Assembly: GCF_001280255.1 (NCBI RefSeq)
Contig: NZ_LHCI01000106.1
Coordinates: 986,120 to 1,050,119, forward strand
DNA from: Thermus aquaticus
Lineage (GTDB): Bacteria > Deinococcota > Deinococci > Deinococcales > Thermaceae
Reading direction: 5' to 3'
Length of the DNA: 64,000 nucleotides
The position numbers and the translations under genes are program-made. Shown in pieces: positions 28,451 to 37,605 of the stretch. The stretch's first letter is position 1. The number at the start of each line of letters is the position of its first letter. A model generated the notes under the pieces. The model saw only the letters and a program-made list of their open reading frames with translations, was not told the origin of the DNA and did no database searches.

Positions 28451-28455
28451 GCCCT

Positions 28456-29529
28456 GTGGAACTTCTCCGCCAGGAGGCCACCCTTCTTTCCCTGGGGGAC
28501 AGGGTCCTCTCCTTTGACCGGGAGGGGCGGCCCTACCACTACTTCCGCCAGGGGCTCACCTACAAGCGGGCCCTGGACGGAAGCCTCCACCTCCGCTACC
28601 GGGAAGGGGAGAGAAAGCGGAGGCGGCTTTCGCCGGAGGAGGCCCTGGCCCTCTACGAGGAGATCCTGGACCTGGCCCGGCGCCACCTTCGGGACGAAAA
28701 GAGGCGGCGGGAGATCCTCCGCTGGACCCCCGAGGCCCTCCTGGACCCCACCCCTTACCAGAGGGCCTACGCCTGGCCCGTAAGCATCCTGCCCCCGGAC
28801 GCCTACCTCTCCGTCGTCCTCCAGGCCACCACCGGGTGCACCTGGAACCGCTGCACCTTCTGCGCCTTCTACCAGGACCGTCCTTTCAGGAAGCGGAGCG
28901 AGGAGGAGTTTTTAGCCCACGTGGAGGCCGTCTTGGACCTCCTGGGCCGGGGGCGGCTTCTAAGGCGCGGGGTCTTCCTGGCGGACGGCAACGCCCTGGC
29001 CCTCTCCGAGCCCCTCATTCCCCTTCTGGAGGCCGTGGGGGCGCGCCTCCCCGGGGAGCCGGTCTTGGGCTTTCTGGACCTCTTCACGGGGCTTAAGAAG
29101 GAGGCCTCCTGGTGGACGAGGCTTTTCGGCCTGGGCCTCCGCAGGGTCTACATCGGCCTGGAGACGGGCCACGCCCCCCTCCTCGCCCTTTTGGGGAAGC
29201 CCGGCCACCCCAAGGAGCTCCTTCCCCTGGCCCGGGCCCTGAAGGAGGCGGGGTTGGCCCTGGGCCTGATCCTCATGGTGGGGGCGGGGGGGAGGACCTA
29301 CGAAAAGGCCCACCGGGAGGAGAGCCTCTCGCTTCTCGCCGGGCTTCCCCTGGGTCGGGGGGACCTGGTCTACCTCTCTCCCTTCCAGGAAACCCCGGGC
29401 ACCCCCTACGCCGCTTTGGGCCTGGAGCCTTTGCCGGACGTGGAGGCGGAGCTTGCCCTATGGGCGGAGGCCATCCGCAAGATGGGGCTAAAGGCGGCCC
29501 GGTACGACATCCGGGAGTTCGTGTATTAG
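28456..29529 (+). CDS. Radical SAM protein
   Basis: A 357-residue radical SAM enzyme. The iron-sulfur motif is TGCTWNRCTFCAFY, with cysteines spaced C-x4-C-x2-C, a variant seen in the B12-independent radical SAM group related to coproporphyrinogen oxidase-like and Elp3-like proteins. LFADGNALALSE-type text (FLADGNALALSE) and YIGLETGHAPLLALLGKPG are typical of that group. Its substrate is unknown. The GTG at 28456 is chosen from the leaderless promoter and because the first codons (VELLRQEATLLSLG) begin the globular domain; the longer open frame upstream is antisense to the kinase-like gene. Confidence 0.85.
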   Translation: MELLRQEATLLSLGDRVLSFDREGRPYHYFRQGLTYKRALDGSLHLRYREGERKRRRLSPEEALALYEEILDLARRHLRDEKRRREILRWTPEALLDPTPYQRAYAWPVSILPPDAYLSVVLQATTGCTWNRCTFCAFYQDRPFRKRSEEEFLAHVEAVLDLLGRGRLLRRGVFLADGNALALSEPLIPLLEAVGARLPGEPVLGFLDLFTGLKKEASWWTRLFGLGLRRVYIGLETGHAPLLALLGKPGHPKELLPLARALKEAGLALGLILMVGAGGRTYEKAHREESLSLLAGLPLGRGDLVYLSPFQETPGTPYAALGLEPLPDVEAELALWAEAIRKMGLKAARYDIREFVY

Positions 29530-29532
29530 AGT

Positions 29533-32500
29533 GTGTTCGTGGGACCCTCTACTCCAGAGATTCTACTGGAAGACATCAGGAGGCTCCTTCGCGGTGAGCC
29601 TCCCCTCAGTGAGGAAGGGAAAGACTACCTGGCTGTTTTGCCCTCCACCAAACCGGAAACCGCCCTCACCGAGAAGATATGGCTTCCTTTAGTGGAGCTC
29701 TTGCAAAAAGAGGCCCGCGTCGCTTGGAGCGGCCAAATGCAGGCAGGCGACGGCTGGGTGGACTACCTTATCCGAGGAGCGTCGGGAAACCCCGTGGCCA
29801 TAGAGCTAAAGCCCCCCTTGGTTTGGGATAAAAGACAGAAAAAGATTGTTTCCAGAGACTTGGACTGGCACTTGCGTGACCTTAGCTCCATGGAAAGCAG
29901 CGGGCGCAACCAGGTCAAGGACTACCTCCGGGACTACGAGTACGTGGTCCTCACCAACCTGGTAGAGTATGCCCTTTTCAACCGGGAAGCCCTGGTCAGA
30001 TTTGAGCCCTTTGCCAGGGGGGAGTTTGCCGATCTCTACCGGGAAATCAGGCAGGTGGCCGATCCCTGGGAAGCTCTCAGGCGGATAGAGGACCGGACGC
30101 CTCGGCATGGCTTGGACCGCCGCTTTTATGAGGACCTCAAGCGCTGGTACGCCCGGCTAACTGAGGTTCGCTTCCGCGAGGGGCTTTCCGAACCGGAGAA
30201 GGCGGAGAAGCGGGTTTGCTGCTAAACAAGTTCGTCTTTGCCCAAACCCTCGAGGACCACGCTCTCATTCCCTTCCGCTTCCTCCGAGATAAGTACGAGG
30301 AGGCCCGGCGCCTCTGGGGCCCCAAGGGCACCGCTAAGGTGGCTGAAGCCTTTTTGCGGGGGGTGGATGAATGGTTCTACGCCTTTTACGATACGGAACT
30401 TTTTCAGGATAGTTTTTTGGAGCACCTGGAACAGGACCCTAAGAATCTGGAGGATTTCCTCCTAGCGATGGAGGAGATCCTAGGCTTCGGAGCTTGGCAG
30501 GCCACCTTCGGCCAAGGCCTCCTCCACTACAACTACCGGGCTATAGACGAGGATGTTTTCGGCAAAGCGTACGAAACCTTCCTGGCCCAGGGGCGGAAGG
30601 AGGGCGGGATTTATTACACCCCCTCCAGCCTCACCGCCCTCATGGCCAAGATGGCGGTGGAGGAAACCCTTTGGCCCCGAGCTCGGGAACTGGACCGCGC
30701 CCTTGGGGAAGAGCGCTATGACGAGGCGGAGGCTAGGGCCCGGGACCTCACCCAGGTGGCCTTCTTGGACCCGGCGGCGGGTCGGGAAGCTTCCTGGTCA
30801 AAATCCTCCGCGAAGTGGTAGAGGTCTACGCTTATTTGGAAGAGAGAACCCGCTGGGCTTTGGAGCTCCAGGAGGGCCTCTTCCTTCCCCCGGCCCAGGC
30901 CCGGGCCAGAGAGGCCGTCCTAAAGGTGAGGGATATCCTGGGGTTTTCTGGCCTTTGGCCGGACCCTAAGGTTCTCTCCAGGCTCATCCTGCGCCACCTG
31001 GTGGCCGTGGACTTGGACACCAGGGCGCTAGACGTGGCCCGGGTCAACCTCTGGAAGGAGGCCATCAAGTTGGCTCCCAAGGCTTTCCGCTACACCAACC
31101 TGGGGCAGGTGGGCCACGCCCTGCCCGACCTCCGCCTCAACCTGATCCATGGGGACACCCTCCTCTCCCCGCCCCGTGGGGAGGTTTTGAAAGCCCTCGC
31201 GCCCCGAAGCGCCGATCTGAAGAGGCTCTGGAGCTTAAGGGAGGCTTACCTCCGAAACCCTTTAGATCACGCTCCTCTAGAGGAGGCCTTGGCGCTAAAG
31301 GACCAGCTTCGGAAAGACCTGAACAAAGACCTGAACTTGGGCGACGGGACCTTTTTGGAGCTGGAGTTCTTTTGGCTCTTCTTTGACCCGGAGGGAGAGC
31401 CTCTCCCCAACCCCGGGGCCCACGTGGAACCCCCCTGGGAGAACGTCAAGCCCTTCAAGAAGGAGTACGCCGCCCGCTTTCCCCAGTTTTTCGGGGAGGA
31501 CTTCAGTAAGTTCGCCTTGGACGACAAGGAGTTTGAGAGGCGCTTCCAGGAGGCCCTGAAGGATCAGGGCTTCCGCGAGGGCTGGGAGGCTTACCAAGAG
31601 AGCAGGCGGATGTACGCTGGCTTTCTCAAGGAGCGCTACCCCCTTATGGGCCAAGGGGATCCCTCTTTAGCTTTGAGAACCGGGGCAAGCGCTGGTTCGC
31701 GGATGTCCATCCTCAGTTCAAGTTTGATCTTCTGGCCTTCCGGATGGACCAGCCGTCCCAAGGCACCTTTCCCGCCCGCTTCTACATCCGGAAGGAGGAA
31801 GAGTGGAATCGGCACTTTCCCTATCCCTTGGACACCCTGGAGCGCTTCTCTCCCTGGGCCAAGGGGCTGGTGGAGTTCCGCTATCATGGCGACATCCCCT
31901 TAGCTAGCGCCATCCGCGGAACCCACCCGCTTCTAGGGGAGTTGGGGTATGAGTTTGGCACCGACTTCCACATGACTAACGATAAGAGGCTCTTTCGCGA
32001 GGCTTCCTCTAGCCTGCCCTCCCTTTTGGAGGGGAAGAGCGTGCACCAGTACAACCCCCGCTTTGAACCGCCCCGGTATGGGGTGGACCCCTCGGAGGGG
32101 TACGAGGAGCTCCTGCGCCGAGAGCTTGCTCGCCTGAAGGGGCATTACCAGGAGCTGGCGAAGCGGAAGGGGCTTGGGGCCAAGGAGGCCAAGGCCTTTG
32201 TGAGGGACCAGCTGGCCAAGGCGGAAGAGCAGTTCCGCCGGGGGGCTTGGCGGCTTCCCCACCAGCTTCCCCGCCTGGTGTGGCGCGATGTGGCCAGCTC
32301 CACCAACGAGCGCACGCTCATCGCCGCCCGAGTGCCGGCAGGGGTCTTCCTGGGCAATACCCTGAACTACGTTCGCCCCTACCGTTACCGGGTAGGGGAG
32401 GAGGAGGTGGACCAGGAGGTGGTGCCGGAAGAGGAGTTCCTCTACCTCTTGGCCCTCTTCAACAGCTTTGTCCTGGACTACTACCTTCGGCTTAGGACCA

Positions 32501-32760
32501 CCAGCCACGTCAACATTTTCTTCTTGCGGGAGCTTCCCATTCCCATGCCTGACCCTGGGCTAAAGGCCCGGGTGGTGGCGTTAGCAAAAAAGGTGGAAGC
32601 GTCCTTGGCTCAAAATCGGGCGGATCGGGCTGAGCTGGAGGCTCTTATCGCACGCGAGGTTTTCCACCTGACCCGGTGCCAGTTCGCCCGGGTGTTGGCT
32701 ACCTTCCGGTTTGGTCAGGTGGACCGGGAGCTCCTACGGCTTAGCTTGAAAGGATTCTAG
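29533..32760 (+). pseudogene. Type IIG restriction-modification enzyme (degraded, several frameshifts and deletions)
   Basis: The locus encodes pieces of one protein of about 1075 residues. The N-terminal piece has a PD-(D/E)XK nuclease pattern (GWVDYLI followed by VAIELKPP). The middle carries the methylase: GGIYYTPSSLTALMA, then motif I, which should read DPAAGSGSFLVKIL but is split by a missing base near 30780. The next piece ends in EPPWENVKPF where motif IV (NPPW/Y) is expected. The last piece starts in FENRGKRWFADVHPQFKFDLLAF and continues through the target-recognition part to LIPMPDP-type (LPIPMPDP) helices. Frame changes lie near 30212, 30780 and 31665; at the last one roughly 60 residues between MGQGD and the FENRGK segment also appear lost. 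Codons such as ATA, AGA and TTA are more frequent than in neighbours, which suggests transfer. Confidence 0.82.
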
Positions 32761-32952
32761 TTCTCCCGCCTCCCCCTGAAAGCCCAGCTCCTTGTGGCTC
32801 CCGTCGCAGAAGGGCTTGTTCCCAGAGCCCCCGCAACGGCAGAGGGCCAGCTTGGCCTTTTCCAGGCGCATCTCCTTCCCGTTCCACCGGAAGGTAGTCC
32901 CTTCCGGCAGGTCCAGCACGTAGGGCCCGTTCTCCCGAAACCGCAGGCGCAT
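32734..32952 (-). CDS. CDGSH iron-sulfur domain protein
   Basis: A 72-residue protein holding one CDGSH-type 2Fe-2S site: CRCGGSGNKPFCDGSHKELGF, where the three cysteines and the histidine are the cluster ligands. The rest is a small beta fold (MRLRFRENGPYVLDLPEG). Members act in electron transfer or iron-sulfur handling; the bacterial role is not settled. I chose the ATG at 32952, which gives the compact family length; the longer frame upstream runs through the intergenic repeat. Its 3' end overlaps the end of the restriction pseudogene by 27 bases. Confidence 0.87.
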   Translation of the reverse strand: MRLRFRENGPYVLDLPEGTTFRWNGKEMRLEKAKLALCRCGGSGNKPFCDGSHKELGFQGEAGELESFQAKP

Positions 32953-33015
32953 AGGGGTATGGTCAAGGGTGAAGAGCCAAGCGTCAAGCGCCCATGTAGG
33001 CTCTGGCACGCCCTT

Positions 33016-33115
33016 TTGGGGCCCCCACCGTGGCAAGGGCCACGGCGGGGTACTCATACCACCCCATGCTGGCTTGCGCCAGCATGGGGGCCCCGGCAAA
33101 AGGTTACCGGGGAAG
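33016..33115 (+). repeat. Intergenic palindromic repeat, modules B and A side by side (copy 2)
   Basis: Module B is a hairpin with arms CCCCACCGTGGC (33023-33034) and GCCACGGCGGGG (33039-33050), one mismatch, flanked by TTTTGGGGC and by TACT. Module A follows directly: arms CCCCATGCTGGC (33062-33073) and GCCAGCATGGGG (33078-33089), then the flank GCCCCGGCAAAAGGTT. It fills most of the 205-base gap between the CDGSH gene and the 3' end of malate synthase. Confidence 0.78.
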
Positions 33116-33157
33116 ACACCAGGCATGGTGGGCCGAAGGAAACAGGAAACGAGGGTA

Positions 33158-34720
33158 TCAATCAATGTACTCGTACGCCACCAGGGTCAGGAACTCAATG
33201 AACTCCTCGGAAAGGACCAGCCGGTCCAGGATCTCCTCCGCCTCCCGGTAGCGCTCCCTTTCGCGCCCTCCCAGCTTGGAAAGCTCCTCTTCCTTGATCT
33301 TCTGGTAAAGCTCCGGGGTGATGGTGCGGCCGTCCTCCAGCTCTGCCTTCCGGTGCACCCACTGCCAGAGCTGGGCCCGGCTGATTTCCGCCGTGGCGGC
33401 GTCCTCCATGAGGTTGAAGATGGCGGCGGCCCCGTTGCCCAGAAGCCACTGGTTCAGGTACTGGAGGGCCACGGAGATGTTGTTCCTGAGGCCCCCTTCC
33501 GTGACCTTCCCCCCGGGCACGGTGAAGTTCAGGAGGTCCTCGGCGCCCACCTTCACGTCCTCCCGCTTCACGTGCTTCTGGTGGGGCTTGTCCCCCAGGT
33601 AGCGGTCAAAGACCTCCATGGCCACGGGCACCAGGTCGGGGTGGGCCACCCAGGTGCCGTCAAAGCCCTGGGAGGCCTCCCGCTCCTTGTCGGCCTGGAC
33701 CTGCCGGAAGGCGCGTTCGTTCACCTCGGGGTCCTTGCGGCTGGGGATGAAGGCGGCCATGCCCCCGATGGCGTGGGCCCCGTGGATGTGGCAGCTTTTC
33801 ACCAAGAGCTCGGTGTAGGCCTTCATGAAGGGGACGGTCATGGTGACCTGGGCCCGGTCGGGGAAGATGGGGGCGGTGGTGGCGAACTTCTTGATGCAGC
33901 TGAAGATGTAGTCCCACCTGCCGGCGTTGAGCCCGGCGGCGTGCTCCTTGAGCTCGTAGAGGATCTCCTCCATCTCAAAGGCCGCCAGGATGGTCTCAAT
34001 GAGGACCGTGGCCCGGATGGTGCCCCGGGGGAGGCCCAGGTAGTCCTGGGCGAACACGAAGACCTGGTTCCAAAGCCGGGCCTCGAGGTGGCTTTCCAGT
34101 TTGGGCAGGTAGAAGTAGGGGCCGCTCCCCCGTCTCAGGAGCTCGTGGGCGTTGTGGAAGAAGTAGAGGCCGAAGTCAAAGAGGCTGGCCGAGATGGGCT
34201 CCCCGTCCACCAGGACGTGTTTTTCCGGGAGGTGCCAGCCCCTTGGGCGCACCACCAGGGTGGCCACCTTCTCCTTCAGGCGGTACGCCTTGCCTTCCGG
34301 GGAGACGAAGTCTATCTGGCGGCGCACGGCGTCGTAGAGGTTCTTCTGGCCCCTTAGGACGTTGTCCCAGGTGGGGGAGAGGGCGTCCTCAAAGTCGGCC
34401 ATGAAGACCTTGGCCCCGGAGTTTAGGGCGTTCACGATCATCTTCCGGTCCACGGGGCCGGTGATCTCCACCCGGCGGTCCTTTAGGTCCGGTGGGGCCT
34501 CGGCCACCTGCCAGCTTCCCCCGCGCACGAAGGCGGTCTCCTCTAAAAAGTCCGGCTTTTCCCCCGCCTTGTACCGCTCCCAGAGGGTTTTGCGCCGCTC
34601 CAGGAGGGCCTTGCGCACGGGGTTGAACTCCCGGTGCAGGGCCACCACAAACCGGAGGGCCTCTTCCGTCAGCACTTCCCCGAGGAGAGGATGGTCCTTG
34701 AGGATCTCCACGCCCTTCAT
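33158..34720 (-). CDS. aceB: Malate synthase A
   Basis: A 520-residue enzyme of the glyoxylate shunt that condenses glyoxylate with acetyl-CoA. The features are [42 protein letters not shown] (acid residues near the active site), [43 protein letters not shown] and the C-terminal [21 protein letters not shown] with the catalytic aspartate region. It is monocistronic and faces away from an IclR regulator, which very likely controls it. The promoter has TTGACA at 34759-34754, and the ATG lacks a clear ribosome-binding site. Confidence 0.96.
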   Translation of the reverse strand: MKGVEILKDHPLLGEVLTEEALRFVVALHREFNPVRKALLERRKTLWERYKAGEKPDFLEETAFVRGGSWQVAEAPPDLKDRRVEITGPVDRKMIVNALNSGAKVFMADFEDALSPTWDNVLRGQKNLYDAVRRQIDFVSPEGKAYRLKEKVATLVVRPRGWHLPEKHVLVDGEPISASLFDFGLYFFHNAHELLRRGSGPYFYLPKLESHLEARLWNQVFVFAQDYLGLPRGTIRATVLIETILAAFEMEEILYELKEHAAGLNAGRWDYIFSCIKKFATTAPIFPDRAQVTMTVPFMKAYTELLVKSCHIHGAHAIGGMAAFIPSRKDPEVNERAFRQVQADKEREASQGFDGTWVAHPDLVPVAMEVFDRYLGDKPHQKHVKREDVKVGAEDLLNFTVPGGKVTEGGLRNNISVALQYLNQWLLGNGAAAIFNLMEDAATAEISRAQLWQWVHRKAELEDGRTITPELYQKIKEEELSKLGGRERERYREAEEILDRLVLSEEFIEFLTLVAYEYID

Positions 34721-34730
34721 GGTGGCTTGA

Positions 34731-34811
34731 GCCTAAGGGAAGGGCGCGGGGTTTGTCAAGTAACGAAAAGGTTTTTCATCTATTGAAAAACAAGGGGGGA
34801 CCTGCTACCTT
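34731..34811. promoter_or_regulatory. aceB-iclR divergent promoters with IclR-type operator
   Basis: For aceB (minus strand), TTGACA (34759-34754) and TTAGGC (34736-34731) are 17 bases apart. For the regulator (plus strand), TTGAAA (34783-34788) and TACCTT (34806-34811) are 17 bases apart, with 6 bases to the ATG at 34818. A perfect inverted repeat GTTTTTCA-n5-TGAAAAAC lies at 34771-34791. It covers the regulator's -35 and stands just upstream of the aceB -35, so a bound protein could repress its own gene and control aceB. Confidence 0.7.
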
Positions 34812-34817
34812 AAGGCC

Positions 34818-35576
34818 ATGCCCAGGCCCAAAGCCAAGGGCGCCGGGGAGGTGAGGACCCTGGAGCGGGGGCTAATGGTCCTCGAGGCCCTCTCCGTCCT
34901 GGGCGAGGCGGGGCTCGGGCCTTTGGCGGCGGCCACGGGGCTTTCCAAGAGCACCCTGTACCGCCTCCTCCAGACCCTGGTCCGGAAGGGGTTCGTGGAG
35001 GAGGCGGGCGGGGTCTACCGGGTGGGCCCCCGGGCCTTCGCCGTGGGCCAGGCCTACCCCAGGCAGAGCCTCTTAGAGGCGGCGCGGCCGGAGATGGAGG
35101 CCTTGGCGGAGGCTTTGGGCGAGAGCGTGAACCTGGCGGTCATGGCGGGCCTCGAGGCCCTCTACTTGGACCAGGTGGAGGGGAAGAAGCTGGTCCGCCT
35201 CTTCACCGCTCCCGGCTCCCGGGCCCCCCTCCACGCCACAGGGGTGGGGAAGGTCCTCCTGGCCTACCGGGGGGTGCCGGAGGGGCTTTCCCTGGAGGCC
35301 TACACCCCCCACACCCTCACCACCCGGGAGGGCCTTCTGGAGGAGCTAAAGCGGGTCCGGGCCCAGGGCTACGCCTTGGACAACGAGGAGAAGGAGCTTG
35401 GGGTGCGGTGCGTGGCCGCGCCCGTCTTCGGCCCCGGGGGGGAGGTGGTGGCCGCGCTTTCCCTCTCCGCCCCCGCAAGCCGCCTCTCCCCCGAGGAGGC
35501 CCACCGCCTGGCCCCCCAGGTGGTGGCGGCCGCCCGCAGGGCCTCCTTGCGCCTGGGCTTCACAGGGTCTGTATAA
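34818..35576 (+). CDS. IclR family transcriptional regulator
   Basis: A 252-residue regulator. The N-terminal winged helix-turn-helix is VRTLERGLMVLEALSVLGEAGLGPLAAATGLSKSTLYRLLQTL-type sequence (residues about 12-55), followed by the effector-binding GAF-like domain with TGVGKVLLAYRG and GYALDNEEKELGVRCVAAPVFG, both standard IclR signatures. Divergence from malate synthase suggests control of the glyoxylate shunt in response to a small acid such as glyoxylate or pyruvate. It is transcribed from a leaderless promoter whose -35 overlaps the palindrome, so autoregulation is likely. Its stop codon overlaps the -10 of the next gene. Confidence 0.93.
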   Translation: MPRPKAKGAGEVRTLERGLMVLEALSVLGEAGLGPLAAATGLSKSTLYRLLQTLVRKGFVEEAGGVYRVGPRAFAVGQAYPRQSLLEAARPEMEALAEALGESVNLAVMAGLEALYLDQVEGKKLVRLFTAPGSRAPLHATGVGKVLLAYRGVPEGLSLEAYTPHTLTTREGLLEELKRVRAQGYALDNEEKELGVRCVAAPVFGPGGEVVAALSLSAPASRLSPEEAHRLAPQVVAAARRASLRLGFTGSV

Positions 35577-35577
35577 T
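35572..35577 (+). promoter_or_regulatory. Consensus -10 (TATAAT) for the HspR-like gene
   Basis: A perfect TATAAT overlaps the stop codon of the IclR gene. A weak -35 (TTGCGC, 35547-35552) lies 19 bases upstream. The leader of about 34 bases carries a GGAGGGG ribosome-binding site before the ATG at 35618. I see no HAIR-type or CIRCE operator in the leader. Confidence 0.6.
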
Positions 35578-35617
35578 GAGAAGGGTTAGGACGCTTTAGC
35601 GGGAGGGGCTAAGGGCC

Positions 35618-36313
35618 ATGGACAAGGATCGTCCCGTGTACATCATCAGCGTGGCGGCGGAGCTGGTGGAGATGCACCCCCAGACCCTGAGGCTTTACGA
35701 GCGGAAGGGGCTCATCAAGCCCAAGCGGTCTGGGGGGAAGACGAGGCTATATTCCGAGCGGGACATTGAGAGGCTTAGGGAGATCCGCCGCCTGACGCAG
35801 GAGCTGGGGGTGAACCTGGCGGGGGTGGAGGAGATCATGCGCCTCAGGTCTGAGCTCGAGGCCCTCCAGGCCCGCTTTGAGGCCGAGGTGCAAAGGCTCA
35901 AGGCCGAGCTGGGGGAGCGCTTCAAGGAGCTTGAGCGCAAGGCCCTCCCCGCCCCCGGTGAGACCGCCAAGCCCTCCCCCAAGGACCGCCCCCTCTACAT
36001 CATCAGCGTGGCGGCGGAGCTGGTGGAGATGCACCCCCAGACCCTGAGGCTTTACGAGCGGAAGGGGCTCATCAAGCCCAAGCGGTCTGGGGGGAAGACG
36101 AGGCTATATTCCGAGCGGGACATTGAGAGGCTTAGGGAGATCCGCCGCCTGACGCAGGAGCTGGGGGTGAACCTGGCGGGGGTGGAGGAGATCATGCGCC
36201 TCAGGTCTGAGCTCGAGGCCCTCCAGGCCCGCTTTGAGGCCGAGGTGACCAGGCTCAGGCTCCTCCTTTTGGAGGAGGGCAGAGGCCTCCGGGAGAGTAG
36301 CATGGGGGCGTGA
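35618..36313 (+). CDS. MerR-type HspR-like regulator with two complete DNA-binding units in one chain
   Basis: A 231-residue protein made of two copies of an HspR-like domain. Each unit has [19 protein letters not shown] (or LYIISV), the helix-turn-helix and wing [42 protein letters not shown] and a coiled-coil start [16 protein letters not shown]. The first unit spans about residues 5-95, the second about 124-214, joined by a charged, proline-containing linker. HspR proteins repress chaperone genes and normally have one unit of roughly 100-150 residues that dimerises. Here a single chain could bind a palindromic operator alone. The core of both copies is identical at the DNA level. It is preceded by a TATAAT promoter and followed by a peptidase gene that overlaps by one base. 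The function as heat-shock repressor is inferred from family only. Confidence 0.85.
   Translation: MDKDRPVYIISVAAELVEMHPQTLRLYERKGLIKPKRSGGKTRLYSERDIERLREIRRLTQELGVNLAGVEEIMRLRSELEALQARFEAEVQRLKAELGERFKELERKALPAPGETAKPSPKDRPLYIISVAAELVEMHPQTLRLYERKGLIKPKRSGGKTRLYSERDIERLREIRRLTQELGVNLAGVEEIMRLRSELEALQARFEAEVTRLRLLLLEEGRGLRESSMGA
35639..35890 (+). repeat. 252-bp direct repeat within the HspR-like gene, first copy
   Basis: The sequence from 35639 to 35890 is repeated without change at 35996-36247, an offset of 357 bases (119 codons). The codons just before the repeat are homologous but differ between copies, as do those just after it. Confidence 0.95.
35996..36247 (+). repeat. 252-bp direct repeat within the HspR-like gene, second copy
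   Basis: This is the identical second copy of 35639-35890. Upstream codons read AAG GAC CGC CCC CTC here against AAG GAT CGT CCC GTG in the first copy, so the borders have drifted while the 84-codon core has not. Confidence 0.95.
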
Positions 36314-37605
36314 TGGACCTAAGCCCCCTTATGGAATGGCTCGCCATTCCCTCCGTTTCCACCGACTCCGCCCGCAAGGAGGACGTGCGTCGGGCGGCCT
36401 TGTGGCTTGAGGAAAGGCTGAAGGCTCTGGGCTTCCGCACCGAGCTCCACGAAACCCCCCTCCACCCCATCCTCTACGCCGAGCGCCTGCTAGAGGGCGC
36501 CCCCACCGTCTTGGTCTACGGCCACTACGACGTCCAGCCCCCCGACCCCCTGGAGCTTTGGGAAACCCCGCCCTTTTCCCCCACGGTGCGGGAGGGGAGG
36601 CTCTACGCCCGGGGGGCCTCCGACGACAAGGGCCAGCTCTTCGCCCACGTGGCGGCTTTGGAGGGCCTAGAGGCCCCCGTCAGCATCAAGTTCCTGGTGG
36701 AGGGGGAGGAGGAGATCGGAAGCCCGAGCCTCCTGCCCTTCGTGCGGGCGAACCGGGAGAGGCTTAAGGCCGATGCCGTCCTCATCTCCGATGGGGCCAT
36801 GTTCGCCCCCGGGGTGCCCACGCTGACCTACGGCCTCCGGGGGCTTTGCTACCTGGAGGTGCGCCTTTTTGGGGCCAGGCGGGACCTCCACTCCGGGGCC
36901 TTCGGCGGGGTGGCCCCCAACCCCATCCAGGCCCTGGGCTGGATCCTGGCCCGGCTCAAGGACGAGGGGACGGGGAAGGTCCTGATCCCCGGCTTTTACG
37001 AGAAGGTGCGCCCCGTCTCCCAGGAGGAGAAGGCCCTCTGGCCGGCCCTGGACGAGGAGGCCCTGAAGCGGGAGCTGGGGGTGGAGGTCCTTCCCGGGGA
37101 GGAGGGGTATAGGCCTTTGGAGAGGCTCTGGGCCCGGCCCACCCTGGACCCGAACGGGGTGTGGGGCGGCTACCAGGGGGAGGGTTCCAAGACGGTGATC
37201 CCCAAGGAGGCGGGGATGAAGCTCTCCCTGCGCCTGGTGCCCGACCAGGACCCCGAGGAGGTGGCCGAACTGGCCGAGGCCCACCTCCGGGCCCTCCTGC
37301 CCCCCGGCTACCGCCTAGAGGTCAAAAGGCTCCACGGCGGAAAGCCGGTCCTCACCGACCCCTTTAGCCCTCCCATGCGCATCATGGCCAAGGCCCTCGA
37401 GGAGGTCTGGGGCCGGCCTCCCGTCTACGCCCGGGAAGGGGGGACGATCCCCGTGGTGGCGGAGCTGAAGGAGGCCCTGGGGGCCCCCATCGTCCTCCTG
37501 GGCCTGGGCCTTCCCGACGACAACCTCCACGCCCCCAACGAGAAGCTGGACCTGGTCACCGTTATTCGGCGTTTTTACGAGCTTCTGGCGGCCTCGCCCG
37601 CTTGA
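36313..37605 (+). CDS. M20 family metallopeptidase (dipeptidase)
   Basis: A 430-residue zinc peptidase of the M20A/ArgE/DapE group that probably cleaves dipeptides or short peptides. The metal ligands appear in [14 protein letters not shown] (His), [16 protein letters not shown] (bridging Asp), [12 protein letters not shown] (catalytic and ligand Glu), [13 protein letters not shown] (Asp) and [15 protein letters not shown] (His near the C-terminus). The lid domain [19 protein letters not shown] is complete. The ATG at 36313 overlaps the upstream stop as TGATG, so translation is coupled to the HspR-like gene. Confidence 0.92.
   Translation: MDLSPLMEWLAIPSVSTDSARKEDVRRAALWLEERLKALGFRTELHETPLHPILYAERLLEGAPTVLVYGHYDVQPPDPLELWETPPFSPTVREGRLYARGASDDKGQLFAHVAALEGLEAPVSIKFLVEGEEEIGSPSLLPFVRANRERLKADAVLISDGAMFAPGVPTLTYGLRGLCYLEVRLFGARRDLHSGAFGGVAPNPIQALGWILARLKDEGTGKVLIPGFYEKVRPVSQEEKALWPALDEEALKRELGVEVLPGEEGYRPLERLWARPTLDPNGVWGGYQGEGSKTVIPKEAGMKLSLRLVPDQDPEEVAELAEAHLRALLPPGYRLEVKRLHGGKPVLTDPFSPPMRIMAKALEEVWGRPPVYAREGGTIPVVAELKEALGAPIVLLGLGLPDDNLHAPNEKLDLVTVIRRFYELLAASPA

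Noticed and set aside
35578..35617. HAIR or CIRCE heat-shock operator before the HspR-like gene
   Set aside because: Neither CTTGAGT-n7-ACTCAAG nor the CIRCE inverted repeat is present; only a short CGCT-TT-AGCG element is seen.
37315..37561. C-terminal extension of ComB over the peptidase gene
   Set aside because: The text after [11 protein letters not shown] has no family similarity and is the antisense of the peptidase; a one-base correction gives a normal ending at 37562.
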